A stretch of 64,000 nucleotides of DNA from Isoptericola peretonis (GTDB taxonomy: Bacteria; Actinomycetota; Actinomycetes; Actinomycetales; Cellulomonadaceae), in assembly GCA_023241745.1 (NCBI GenBank), contig JALQCY010000006.1:248001-312000 (forward strand), given 5' to 3'. Made by a program: the position numbers and the translations under genes. The notes below the pieces were generated by a model that was not told where the DNA came from, searched no databases, and saw only the letters and a list, made by a program, of their open reading frames with translations. Shown in pieces: positions 7,786 through 16,432 of this stretch (position 1 is its first letter; each line of letters starts with the position of its first letter).

Positions 7786-8786
7786 CGCACGAGCTTCGGG
7801 AGCACCTCGCGGCCGAAGACCTCGATCCACTCCTTCTGGTTGCGCCCCACGTTGTGCAGGTAGATGCGGTCGAAGCCGAGGTCGACGTACTTCTGGATGG
7901 CGGCGCGGTGCTCGTCCGGGTCGGCGGAGATCACCATGCGGCCCTCGAAGTCCTCCGGGCGCACCAGCTTCGCCATCTGCGCGAAGTCGTGCGGCGAGCG
8001 GATGTCCGCCTTGGGGAACTTCATGCCCCCGTTCGGCCACTCGGTCATCGCGTTCGCGAGCGCCTCCTCGTCCGTGGCCGCCCACGACATGTGCACCTGC
8101 AGCACCTTGGGCATGCCCTGCGGGTCACGACCCGACTCGCGCACGCCGTCGTCGAACTTGCCGAACAGCATCTCGATCTTCTCGAGCGGCGCCCCGACGG
8201 TGATGAGGCCGTCGGCGTGCTTGCCGGCGCGCTTCGCGGTGATCGGGCCGGCGGTGGCGACCAGGATCTCCGGCGCCACCTCGGGCATGGTCCACAGCCG
8301 GGTGGACTCCATCTTGTAGTACTGCCCGGAGTGCTTGACGTCCTTGCCGTCGATGCCGGAGGCGAAGAGCTTCTTGATGATGTCGATGGCCTCGAACATC
8401 CGGTTGATCCGCTCCGGGGCCTCGGGCCAGTAGCCGGCCACGACGTGCTCGTTCAGCGCCTCGCCCGAGCCGAGCCCGAGCCAGTGCCGGCCGGGGTACA
8501 TCGCGGCGAGGGTGGCCGAGGCCTGCGCGACCATCGCGGGGTGCCAGCGGAACGTCGGGGCGGTGACGCCCGGGCCGAGGTCGCCGCGCGTGCGCTCGCC
8601 GAGGGCGGTGAGCACGTTCCACACGAACGCCGCCTCGCCCTGCTGCGGCACCCACGGCTGGAAGTGGTCGGCGGCCATGACGCCGGAGAAGCCGTGCTCC
8701 TCCGCGTAGGCCGAGTACTCGACGACCTCGGTGGGGTGGAACTGCTCGAGCATCGCGGCATAGCCGATGGTGAGACCGGAAGGCAT
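7782..8786 (-). CDS. F420-dependent glucose-6-phosphate dehydrogenase-like LLM oxidoreductase
   Basis: The 334-residue protein is a luciferase-like monooxygenase-fold enzyme. Features of the F420 G6PDH group are GYAAMLEQFHPTEVVEYSAYAEEHGFSGVMAADHFQPW, GPGVTAPTFRWHPAMVAQA and GLGSGEALNEHVV. In that family the enzyme reduces F420 with glucose 6-phosphate, supplying F420H2, but related members use other substrates. ATG at 8786 follows TAGGGT (8793-8798) by 6 nt, which implies a leaderless mRNA. It is the first gene of a two-gene operon with cofE. The specific substrate is uncertain. Confidence 0.85.
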   Translation of the reverse strand: MPSGLTIGYAAMLEQFHPTEVVEYSAYAEEHGFSGVMAADHFQPWVPQQGEAAFVWNVLTALGERTRGDLGPGVTAPTFRWHPAMVAQASATLAAMYPGRHWLGLGSGEALNEHVVAGYWPEAPERINRMFEAIDIIKKLFASGIDGKDVKHSGQYYKMESTRLWTMPEVAPEILVATAGPITAKRAGKHADGLITVGAPLEKIEMLFGKFDDGVRESGRDPQGMPKVLQVHMSWAATDEEALANAMTEWPNGGMKFPKADIRSPHDFAQMAKLVRPEDFEGRMVISADPDEHRAAIQKYVDLGFDRIYLHNVGRNQKEWIEVFGREVLPKLVR

Positions 8787-8836
8787 GGTCCGACCCTATC
8801 CCCGCGCACCGGGGAGATACGTGGTACCGCGCGCAC

Positions 8837-9790
8837 CTAGCCCACGTGCTTGGCGAAGAAGTGCTCGGCGTACGGGTTGTCGTTGTACCGGGCGATGCGG
8901 CGGTAGCCCGCGCGCTCGTACATCGCGACCGCCTCGGCGAGCGTGCCGTTGGTGTCGAGCCGCACCTCGCGATGACCGAGGTCCCGACTCACGCCCTCGA
9001 GGTGGCGCAGCAGCCGGGAGCCGAGCCCCGCACCGCGCCAGCCGGGGTGCACCCACATCCGCTTGATCTCGCCGACGCCGCCGACCACGTCGTCGTCCGT
9101 ACCGCCCGAGAGCGTCCGCACCCCGCCGCAGGCGACCGGCTCGCCGTCGCTCGTCGCGACGACGAACGCCCCCGACGGCGGGGCGAGGCGGGCGTCCTCG
9201 GGGTCCGGTTCTCCCGGCGCGGGGCCCGAGCCCGGGTCGAAGCCACCGGGGAACCGCTCGTCGAGCTCCGCCACGTAGGCGGCGACGGCCGCCCGGGCGA
9301 GCTCCGACGCCGGGTCCACGCGCTCGAGCGTGACCGTGGCGGCGCGCACCAGCAGGTCGGCCTCCGCGAGCGCCGCCGCGAGGCGGCCGCGCTGCCGGTG
9401 CGTGAGCGGGGCGACGAGGTCGCGGGCACGGTCGGCGGACCGGCGCTCGAGGTCGGCCCAGGCGCGCCGGCCGGCGGGCGTGAGGTCCACCCTCCGGCGG
9501 CGGCGGTCGTCGGGGTCGGGCACGACGGCGACCAGCCCGTCGCCCTCCAGCCGCCGCAGCAGCCGGCTGAGGTAGCCGGAGTCCAGCCCGAGGCGGGCCC
9601 GCAGGTCGCGGGTGGTGCCCGGCGCCGTGCCGATCTCGAACAGCAGCCGGGCGGTGCCGAGCGGCATCCCGGTGCCGAGGAACGACTCCTCGAGCACGCC
9701 CACGCGCTGCGTATAGCTGCGGTTGAACCGCCGCACAACCTCGACCTGGTCGGCCACCTCCGCCGGCGGCCCGGATATCGGCTCCGTCAT
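8837..9790 (-). CDS. MarR-type regulator fused to a GNAT acetyltransferase
   Basis: The 317-residue protein carries a MarR winged-helix domain at about 1-150 (RARLGLDSGYLSRLLRRLEGDGLVAVVPDPDDRRRRRVDLTPAGR) and a GNAT domain at about 190-317 (IKRMWVHPGWRGAGLGSRLLRHLE is the acetyl-CoA loop). Such fusions occur across bacteria, but their acyl acceptors are mostly unknown. ATG at 9790 lies 2 nt from a perfect 18-bp palindrome and 7 nt after TAGAGT, so the mRNA is probably leaderless and the gene autoregulated. Upstream in-frame extension is rejected since it would run through the operator. Confidence 0.88.
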   Translation of the reverse strand: MTEPISGPPAEVADQVEVVRRFNRSYTQRVGVLEESFLGTGMPLGTARLLFEIGTAPGTTRDLRARLGLDSGYLSRLLRRLEGDGLVAVVPDPDDRRRRRVDLTPAGRRAWADLERRSADRARDLVAPLTHRQRGRLAAALAEADLLVRAATVTLERVDPASELARAAVAAYVAELDERFPGGFDPGSGPAPGEPDPEDARLAPPSGAFVVATSDGEPVACGGVRTLSGGTDDDVVGGVGEIKRMWVHPGWRGAGLGSRLLRHLEGVSRDLGHREVRLDTNGTLAEAVAMYERAGYRRIARYNDNPYAEHFFAKHVG

Positions 9791-9792
9791 AC

Positions 9793-9810
9793 CTCTGACT
9801 CTAGTCAGAG
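9793..9810. promoter_or_regulatory. Palindromic operator at the marR-GNAT start
   Basis: CTCTGACT and AGTCAGAG form perfect 8-bp arms with a 2-nt centre. Read on the minus strand the palindrome contains TAGAGT, the likely -10 hexamer, and ends 2 nt before the ATG at 9790. A dimeric winged-helix protein bound here would block RNA polymerase. Autoregulation is inference from position; the palindrome itself is direct. Confidence 0.75.
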
Positions 9811-9893
9811 AATGGCGCCGGGGTTCGACGGCGGTCCGCGGACCGAGACGGCCCCGCCCGGGACCCCCGCCGAATCTGGGAGAATGACCGACC

Positions 9894-12680
9894 ATGAGCG
9901 ACTTCCCGACCCCCGAGGCGCCGACCGCGCCCGCGCAGACCCCCGCAGCGACCCCGACCGCCGGCACGGTAGCCGGCGACGTCGTGCGCGCGGTGGTCCG
10001 GGAGGTACCGGACAAGGTCAGCCTGGACGGCCTGGAGCAGCGCTACGACGAGCGGTGGTCCGCCGACGGCACGTACGCCTTCGACCGCACCGCCACCCGT
10101 GAGCAGGTGTACTCGATCGACACCCCGCCGCCCACGGTCTCGGGCTCCCTGCACGTGGGCCACGTGTTCAGCTACACCCACACCGACACCGTCGCCCGCT
10201 TCCAGCGGATGCGCGGCAAGACGGTCTTCTACCCGATGGGCTGGGACGACAACGGCCTGCCCACCGAGCGACGCGTGCAGAACTACTACGGCGTGCGCTG
10301 CGACCCGTCGCTGCCGTACGTCGAGGGCTTCGAGCCGCCGCACGAGGGCACCGACGGCAAGAACGTCAAGCCGGGCGACCAGGTGCCGGTCAGCCGCCGC
10401 AACTTCATCGAGCTCTGCGAGCGGCTCACCGCCGACGACGAGCGCCAGTTCGAGGAGCTGTGGCGCCGCCTCGGCCTGTCCGTGGACTGGGCGCAGAACT
10501 ACCAGACCATCGACGCCACCTCCCGCGCCGCGTCCCAGCGCGCCTTCCTGCGCAACCTCGCCCGCGGCGAGGCCTACCAGGCCGAGGCCCCCGGCCTGTG
10601 GGACGTGACCTTCCAGACGGCGGTCGCCCAGGCCGAGCTCGAGGCGCGCGAGTACCCCGGCTTCTACCACCGGGTGGCGTTCCACCGGCCCGACGGCAGC
10701 CCTCTGCACATCGAGACCACCCGCCCCGAGCTGATCCCCGCCGTGGTGGCGCTGATCGCCCACCCGGACGACGAGCGGTACCGGGACCTGTTCGGCACCA
10801 CCGTCACCTCGCCCCTGTTCGGGGTGGAAGTGCCGGTGCTCGCGCACCCCGCCGCCGCCATGGACAAGGGCGCCGGCATCGCCATGTGCTGCACCTTCGG
10901 CGACCTCACCGACGTGCAGTGGTGGCGCGAGCTGCAGCTCGCGACGCGCTCGGTCATCCAGCGGGACGGGCGCCTGAGCCGCGAGACGCCCGCCTGGATC
11001 GCCGGCGGCCCGGGTGAGGCGCTGTACGCCGAGGAGCTGGCGGGAAAGACCGCGTTCTCCGCCCGCACCGCCGTCGTCGACGCGCTGCGGGCCTCCGGCG
11101 ACCTGGACGGGGAGCCCACGCCCACCCAGCGCATGACGAACTTCTACGAGAAGGGCGACAAGCCGCTCGAGATCGTCACCTCGCGCCAGTGGTACATCCG
11201 CAACGGCGGGCGGGAGTGGAGCACGGACGGGACCACGCGTGACCTGAAGGCCGAGCTGCTCGCGCGCGGCAAGGAGCTCGACTTCCACCCGGACTTCATG
11301 CGCGTGCGCTACGAGAACTGGGTGAACGGCCTCAACGGTGACTGGCTCATCTCGCGGCAGCGCTTCTTCGGGGTGGCCGTGCCGCTGTGGTACCCCCTGG
11401 ACGCGAACGGCGACGTCGACCACGACCACCCGATCGTGCCGTCGGAGGCCGAGCTGCCGGTGGACCCGACGTCGCAGGCCCCGGCCGGCTACGACGAGTC
11501 CCAGCGTGGGGCGCCCGGCGGCTTCGTGGGCGACGCCGACGTCATGGACACCTGGGCGACGTCCTCGCTGTCCCCGCTCATCGTGTCGGGCTGGGAGCGG
11601 GACGCCGACCTCTTCTCCCGCGTCTACCCGATGGACCTCCGCCCGCAGGGGCAGGACATCATCCGCACCTGGCTGTTCGCCTCGGTGGTGCGCTCGCACC
11701 TCGAGTGCGGGGTGCTGCCCTGGAAGCACGCTGCCATCAGCGGCTGGATCCTCGACCCGGACCGCAAGAAGATGTCCAAGTCCAAGGGCAACGTCGTCAC
11801 GCCGATGGCGCTGCTGGAGGAGCACGGCGCGGACGCGGTGCGCTACTGGGCCGCCGCCGCCCGCCTGGGCACGGACGCGGCGTTCGAGGTCGGGCAGATG
11901 AAGATCGGACGCCGTCTCGCGATCAAGGTGCTCAACGCCTCGAAGTTCGCGCTGACGTTCGGCGTCGACGCCGAGACCGGTGCGGGCGAGATCCTGCTCG
12001 ACCCGGCCCGCGTCACGGTGCCCCTGGACCGCGCGATGCTCGCCGGGCTGGCCGACGTCGTCGAGCAGGCGACGGCCGCGTTCGAGGCGTACGACCACAC
12101 GCGCGCGCTCGAGGTCACCGAGACGTTCTTCTGGACCTTCTGCGACGACTACCTCGAGCTGGTCAAGGACCGTGCCTACGGCGCGGGCGCCGCGGCCACC
12201 GAGGTGACCGCCGAGACCGAGTCCGCCCGCACGGCGCTCGCCCTCGCCGTGGACACGCTGCTGCGCCTGCTGGCGCCGTTCCTGCCGTTCGCCACCGAGG
12301 AGGTCTGGTCGTGGTGGCGCACGGGCTCCGTGCACCACGCCGCCTGGCCGGTCGCGGCGCCGCTGCGGGCCGCCGCGGGCGGCGGCGACCCGGTGCAGCT
12401 CACCGCCGCCGGCCACGCGCTCGCGGCGCTGCGCAAGATCAAGTCCGAGGCCAAGGTCTCGATGCGCACGCCGGTCCTGTCGGCCTCCATGGCCGTCCCG
12501 GCCGCGCTGCTCGACGGCGTGCGGTCGGCGATCGACGACGTGCGCGGCGCCGGCCGTGCGACCGGCCCGCTCGAGCTCGTCGAGGCGGCCGAGGGGCAGG
12601 GCAACCCCGACGTCCAGGGCGGCATCGTCGTCACGGCGTCCGAGCTGGGCGAGCCCCCGGCCCGCAAGCCGAAGGCCTGA
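9894..12680 (+). CDS. valS: Valyl-tRNA synthetase
   Basis: This class I synthetase charges tRNA-Val and edits Thr. At 928 residues it is full length. The HIGH-type signature is GSLHVGHVFSYTHTD near residue 85, and KMSKS is in RKKMSKSKGNVV near residue 625. WDDNGLPTERRVQNYYGVRCDP is characteristic of actinobacterial ValS. The CP1 editing region lies between (about 190-420), and an anticodon-binding alpha-helical domain follows the catalytic core. The N-terminus carries about 35 extra Ala/Pro/Thr-rich residues. The short, Pro/Ala-rich tail replaces the long ValS C-terminal coiled coil, as in the archaeal-like subtype. Confidence 0.95.
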   Translation: MSDFPTPEAPTAPAQTPAATPTAGTVAGDVVRAVVREVPDKVSLDGLEQRYDERWSADGTYAFDRTATREQVYSIDTPPPTVSGSLHVGHVFSYTHTDTVARFQRMRGKTVFYPMGWDDNGLPTERRVQNYYGVRCDPSLPYVEGFEPPHEGTDGKNVKPGDQVPVSRRNFIELCERLTADDERQFEELWRRLGLSVDWAQNYQTIDATSRAASQRAFLRNLARGEAYQAEAPGLWDVTFQTAVAQAELEAREYPGFYHRVAFHRPDGSPLHIETTRPELIPAVVALIAHPDDERYRDLFGTTVTSPLFGVEVPVLAHPAAAMDKGAGIAMCCTFGDLTDVQWWRELQLATRSVIQRDGRLSRETPAWIAGGPGEALYAEELAGKTAFSARTAVVDALRASGDLDGEPTPTQRMTNFYEKGDKPLEIVTSRQWYIRNGGREWSTDGTTRDLKAELLARGKELDFHPDFMRVRYENWVNGLNGDWLISRQRFFGVAVPLWYPLDANGDVDHDHPIVPSEAELPVDPTSQAPAGYDESQRGAPGGFVGDADVMDTWATSSLSPLIVSGWERDADLFSRVYPMDLRPQGQDIIRTWLFASVVRSHLECGVLPWKHAAISGWILDPDRKKMSKSKGNVVTPMALLEEHGADAVRYWAAAARLGTDAAFEVGQMKIGRRLAIKVLNASKFALTFGVDAETGAGEILLDPARVTVPLDRAMLAGLADVVEQATAAFEAYDHTRALEVTETFFWTFCDDYLELVKDRAYGAGAAATEVTAETESARTALALAVDTLLRLLAPFLPFATEEVWSWWRTGSVHHAAWPVAAPLRAAAGGGDPVQLTAAGHALAALRKIKSEAKVSMRTPVLSASMAVPAALLDGVRSAIDDVRGAGRATGPLELVEAAEGQGNPDVQGGIVVTASELGEPPARKPKA

Positions 12681-12684
12681 TCTG

Positions 12685-12738
12685 CCGAGAGAGGGAACCC
12701 GGACCCGCGAGACAGCGAGGCCGGGTCCTCTATCTCGG
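12685..12738. repeat. Convergent copies of the CGAGATAGAG motif forming a terminator-like hairpin
   Basis: Arms at 12685-12702 and 12721-12738 pair at 15 of 18 positions around an 18-nt loop, between the convergent valS and Rv2629-like genes. The left arm (CCGAGAGAGGGAACCC) is a degenerate copy of the motif seen in the arrays at 38.2 and 39.4 kb; the right arm is a close copy on the other strand. The TAG stop of the Rv2629-like gene is part of the motif. A bidirectional terminator role is likely from position; the link to the arrays is a sequence observation. Confidence 0.65.
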
Positions 12739-13980
12739 CGTGGTGAACCGGTCGCCGTCGCCGCTCATGGTGGCGGCGACCTCCTTCGGCGTCCCGTCGT
12801 CGTGCCACCGCAGGGTGGCGCCGACGCCGTCCACCAGGTCCACCGAGCCCTCGGGCGCGAAGGTCAGCCCGGCGTCCTGCGCGATCGCGGCGCGCAGCAG
12901 CGCCGACGTCGCGGGCAGCTCCTCGAGCCCCTCGGTGACGCCCAGGTCCTCCAGGTCGGCCCGCGACGTGGCGATGTGCATGGGGTCGGGCCCGATCCAC
13001 AGCGTCCGGCCGCCGAGCAGGCCGTTGATCCCGCCCGCTCCCCCGGCGCCCTCGTCGGAGGCCGCGAGGGCGGACGCCGCGTCGAGCGCGATCTGCTCGG
13101 CCAGCACCAGCGCCTTCACCTGGCCGCGCGCCAGGACCGCGACGACGTCGGGGATCGACGAGACGGCTCCCTCCTCGCGCCCCTGGTCCTGGCGGTACTC
13201 GGCGAGCACCATCTCGCGGCGCCGTTCCCGGTAGGAGTCGAGGGCGTCCTCGACGCTCGCGGCGAAGTCCGCGGCCCGCACGCCGGGCCCCCGGCCGCCG
13301 CCGGCGATCTCCACGGTCCGCCGATCTGCCTCCTGCCCCAGCTCGGCGCGCACGAGCTTGACCGCGCGCACGTCCCCGGTGAGCAGCACGACCTCGGGCC
13401 GGCCCTCTGCGACACGGCGGTCGATCTCGGCCGCGACGGCCTCGGCGTTGCGCTCCCACGAGTCCTCGGCCCGCGACTCGATCGTGGTGCGCTTCGTGCC
13501 CGGGCTGGAGGTCTTGCTCACCTCGTCGTGCGGGGCCGTGAACGTCTCCCGGGGGCCGCTCGCGCGACCGCCGGCGTCGCAGGGCCAGAAGTCGGCACCG
13601 CTGCGGTCCACGGCGACGCACCAGGCGTCGACCGCCTCGTCCGCGGCGAGCGCCGCCTGCAGCAGTGCGGGCACGGGCAGCCACACCCCCGTCGCGACGG
13701 CGGGCGGGTTCCGCAGGACGCGGTCCACGACCACGCCGTCCTTCCCCGCGATGAGCACCCTCCCGTGCGCGCCCGCCACGCGGGTGGGCCGCAGCACGGC
13801 GGTCTCGAGCTCGTCGAGCACCGCGGCGGGCGCCGCCTGCCGCTCGAGGGATCGTCGCGCCGCACGCCAGCGGTTCGCGACGTCCTTGTCGCCCGCCTCG
13901 GCCGAGCGCGTCGCGTCCAGGTAGACGGTCGCGAACGGTCCGGGGCGGCCGACGAGGGGCTTGAGCCAGTCGATCTTCAT
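12730..13980 (-). CDS. Rv2629/Balon-family ribosome hibernation factor (bacterial eRF1-like)
   Basis: The 416-residue protein shares several signatures I recall from Mycobacterium Rv2629: GPFATVYLDATR near the N-terminus, GRVLIAGKDGVVVDRVL, VAVDRSGADFWPC, a WERNAEAVAAEIDRRVAEGRPEVVLLTGDVRA block and the C-terminal VDGVGATLRW. This family (baeRF) is related to eRF1 and Pelota. Its member Balon binds the ribosomal A site with EF-Tu during cold or stationary stress, and Rv2629 is a homologue. ATG at 13980 has GGGGGAA upstream. Its stop codon TAG lies inside the hairpin repeat. Function here is by family resemblance only. Confidence 0.75.
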   Translation of the reverse strand: MKIDWLKPLVGRPGPFATVYLDATRSAEAGDKDVANRWRAARRSLERQAAPAAVLDELETAVLRPTRVAGAHGRVLIAGKDGVVVDRVLRNPPAVATGVWLPVPALLQAALAADEAVDAWCVAVDRSGADFWPCDAGGRASGPRETFTAPHDEVSKTSSPGTKRTTIESRAEDSWERNAEAVAAEIDRRVAEGRPEVVLLTGDVRAVKLVRAELGQEADRRTVEIAGGGRGPGVRAADFAASVEDALDSYRERRREMVLAEYRQDQGREEGAVSSIPDVVAVLARGQVKALVLAEQIALDAASALAASDEGAGGAGGINGLLGGRTLWIGPDPMHIATSRADLEDLGVTEGLEELPATSALLRAAIAQDAGLTFAPEGSVDLVDGVGATLRWHDDGTPKEVAATMSGDGDRFTTPR

Positions 13981-14099
13981 CCGTGGTTCCCCCAGGTGTC
14001 GTCGTCGGCTGTAGCCCCCAGCCTGCGACGGATCCGCGGACGACGCCACCGCGTCGGACCGGCGAACCCCACCCCGCGCACGGGTCAGATCTCACCCCT

Positions 14100-14492
14100 T
14101 CAAGCGTAGGTGTCCAGGGCAGGCAGCTCGCCCTTGAGGCGCCCCGCGGCGTGCTCGGCGGCGATCCGCTCGTGGTGGCGGATCACCTCGGAGACGATGA
14201 AGTTGCGGAACTGCTCCGTGAACTCCGGGTCGAGGCCGGCGCCCTCGGCCAGCCCCTTGAGCCGGTCGACCTGCTGCCGGTCGCGGGAGGGGTCCGCGGG
14301 CGGCAGCCCGCCCACGGCCTTGAGCTCGCCCACGCGCCGGGTCATCTTGAACCGCTCGGCCAGCAGGTGCACCAGGGCGGCGTCGATGTTGTCGATGCTG
14401 GCGCGCAGCTCGAGGATCTCCTGCGGCATCCCGTCCGCGGGGCGGGCGGGCGGGGCGGGCACGGGCGTGGGCTCGTCGGGGGTGTCGGGCAT
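14100..14492 (-). CDS. Chorismate mutase (AroQ class)
   Basis: The 130-residue protein converts chorismate to prephenate for Phe and Tyr synthesis. The all-helical AroQ core starts at about residue 25: LELRASIDNIDAALVHLLAERFKMTRRVGELKA has the conserved Arg, Asp and Lys positions of the family. An N-terminal Pro-rich stretch of about 20 residues is extra. No secretion signal is visible, so it is the cytoplasmic form. ATG at 14492 follows TAGGAT (14499-14504) by 6 nt, a leaderless layout. It is divergent from the acyl-CoA ligase gene. Confidence 0.88.
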   Translation of the reverse strand: MPDTPDEPTPVPAPPARPADGMPQEILELRASIDNIDAALVHLLAERFKMTRRVGELKAVGGLPPADPSRDRQQVDRLKGLAEGAGLDPEFTEQFRNFIVSEVIRHHERIAAEHAAGRLKGELPALDTYA

Positions 14493-14602
14493 GGGTCGAT
14501 CCTACGAGGCGCGCTCGGCGTGTATGGTCCCTCTTCGGCCTCGACACTGGCCAGCACTGGTCACGGCGCCACCCGGGCGCCGCACGCACGGAGAGTGAGC
14601 AG

Positions 14603-16396
14603 ATGACGGTCGCGACGACGCCGAGCCTCGTGGACGTGCCCGAGGGCACGAGCATCAGCACGCTGCTGGCGGACCGGGTGGCCCGGGCCGGTGACCGCAC
14701 CCTGATCGAGCGGCGCACGGCGCCCGACGGCGCGTGGGTGCCCGTCAGCGCGGGCGAGTTCCAGGCCGACGTGCTCGCCGTCGCGCGGGGCCTCGTCGCA
14801 CGCGGGGTGGGGCCCGGGGACCGGGTCGCGATCATGTCGCGCACCCGTTACGAGTGGACCCTGCTCGACTTCGCCGCCTGGGCGGCGGGCGCCGTCGTCG
14901 TGCCCGTCTACGAGACGTCCTCCCCCGATCAGGTGCGGTGGATCCTCGCGGACTCGGGCGCGCGGACCGTCGTGGTGGAGACCCCTGCCCACGCGGACGC
15001 CGTCCGGCAGGTCCAGGACGAGCTGCCCGACCTCGAGGACATCCTCGTCCTGGCGACCGGCGCCGTCGACGACCTCCGCGAGGCCGCGGCGACCGTCCCG
15101 GCCCGCGAGGTCGAGGCCCGGCGCGACGCCGTGGGCCGCGACGACCTCGCGACCATCGTGTACACCTCCGGGTCGACGGGCCGCCCGAAGGGCGCCGAGC
15201 TGACGCACGGCAACTTCGCCCACCTGGCGATGAACGCCCGCCTCGCCCTGCCCGAGCTGCTCGAGGCGGACGGCGCGCGCACCGTGCTGTTCCTGCCGCT
15301 GGCCCACGTCTTCGCCCGGCTGATCCAGGTCGCGGTGATCGCGAGCAGCTCCGTGCTCGGCCACCTCCCGGACGTCAAGACGCTCACCGACGACCTGCGG
15401 ACGTTCCGGCCCACGTTCCTGCTGGCCGTGCCGCGCGTCTTCGAGAAGGTCTACAACTCGGCGGAGCAGCGTGCGGGCTCACCGGCGCGGCGGCGGCTCT
15501 TCGCGTGGGCAGCCCGCACCTCCGGCGAGTACTCGCGTGCCCTCGACGACGGCGGCGTCCCGGCGGGCCTGCGGCTGCGCCACGCCGTCGCGGACCGGCT
15601 GGTGCTCGCGAAGCTGCGCGCCGCGATGGGCGGCTCCCTGCGCTACGCGATCTCGGGCGGCGCGCCGCTCGGCGACCGCCTGGGCCACTTCTTCCGTGGG
15701 GCCGGCCTCACGGTGCTCGAGGGGTACGGCCTCACCGAGACCACGGCGCCCACCGCGGTCAACCTGCCTTCGGACCTGCGGATCGGCACGGTCGGCCCGC
15801 CCTTCCCCGGCACCTCGGTGCGCGTGGACGACGACGGCGCGGTGCTCGTCGCGGGCCCGCACCTCTTCCGCGGCTACCGCGGCCGCCCCGACCTGACGGC
15901 CGGGGCCGTCGTCGACGGCTGGTTCCGCACCGGCGACGTGGGCGCGCTCGACCGCGGCCACCTGCGCATCACGGGTCGCACCAAGGAGATCATCGTGACC
16001 GCCGGCGGCAAGAACGTGGCCCCCGCCCCGTTGGAGGACCGCGTGCGCGCCCACCCGCTCGTGTCGCAGGTCGTGGTGGTCGGCGACAAGCGGCCGTTCA
16101 TCGCCGCCCTCGTCACCATCGACGCGGAGATGCTGCCCGGCTGGCTGTCCACGCAGGGCATCCCGCCCATGTCGGCCGGCGCGGCACGCACCGACGCGCG
16201 GGTGCTGGCGGCCCTGGACGCGGCGGTCGAGGAGGCGAACAGCGCCGTGTCCCGGGCGGAGTCGATCCGCAAGTTCCGGGTGCTCGAGGGCGACTTCACG
16301 GAGGCGAACGAGTACCTCACGCCCTCGCTCAAGGTGAAGCGGGACCTCGTGCTGCGCGACTTCGCGGACGAGATCGAGGCGCTCTACGCGCGGTAG
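14603..16396 (+). CDS. Long-chain fatty-acid-CoA ligase (AMP-binding)
   Basis: The 597-residue enzyme activates fatty acids via acyl-adenylates. The phosphate-binding loop is YTSGSTGRPKGAELTHGN near residue 190. The adenylate motif is GYGLTETTAPT near 375. The hinge and catalytic region reads DGWFRTGDVG and GRTKEIIVTAGGKNVAPAPLEDRV. This is the FadD15-like subtype common in actinobacteria, without a membrane segment. ATG at 14603 has GGAGAGTGAG upstream. A TATGGT hexamer at 14522-14527 is a possible promoter. Chain-length preference is not visible. Confidence 0.92.
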   Translation: MTVATTPSLVDVPEGTSISTLLADRVARAGDRTLIERRTAPDGAWVPVSAGEFQADVLAVARGLVARGVGPGDRVAIMSRTRYEWTLLDFAAWAAGAVVVPVYETSSPDQVRWILADSGARTVVVETPAHADAVRQVQDELPDLEDILVLATGAVDDLREAAATVPAREVEARRDAVGRDDLATIVYTSGSTGRPKGAELTHGNFAHLAMNARLALPELLEADGARTVLFLPLAHVFARLIQVAVIASSSVLGHLPDVKTLTDDLRTFRPTFLLAVPRVFEKVYNSAEQRAGSPARRRLFAWAARTSGEYSRALDDGGVPAGLRLRHAVADRLVLAKLRAAMGGSLRYAISGGAPLGDRLGHFFRGAGLTVLEGYGLTETTAPTAVNLPSDLRIGTVGPPFPGTSVRVDDDGAVLVAGPHLFRGYRGRPDLTAGAVVDGWFRTGDVGALDRGHLRITGRTKEIIVTAGGKNVAPAPLEDRVRAHPLVSQVVVVGDKRPFIAALVTIDAEMLPGWLSTQGIPPMSAGAARTDARVLAALDAAVEEANSAVSRAESIRKFRVLEGDFTEANEYLTPSLKVKRDLVLRDFADEIEALYAR

Positions 16397-16415
16397 CTTC
16401 CGGCCCGGAGGGCGG

Positions 16416-16432
16416 GAGCGCCTCAGGCGCTC
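16416..16432. terminator. Short hairpin between the convergent fadD-like and clpX genes
   Basis: Arms GAGCGCC and GGCGCTC enclose TCA, which is the clpX stop codon read on the plus strand. Only 7 bp and no U-tract, so it may be a weak bidirectional terminator or chance. Confidence 0.35.
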
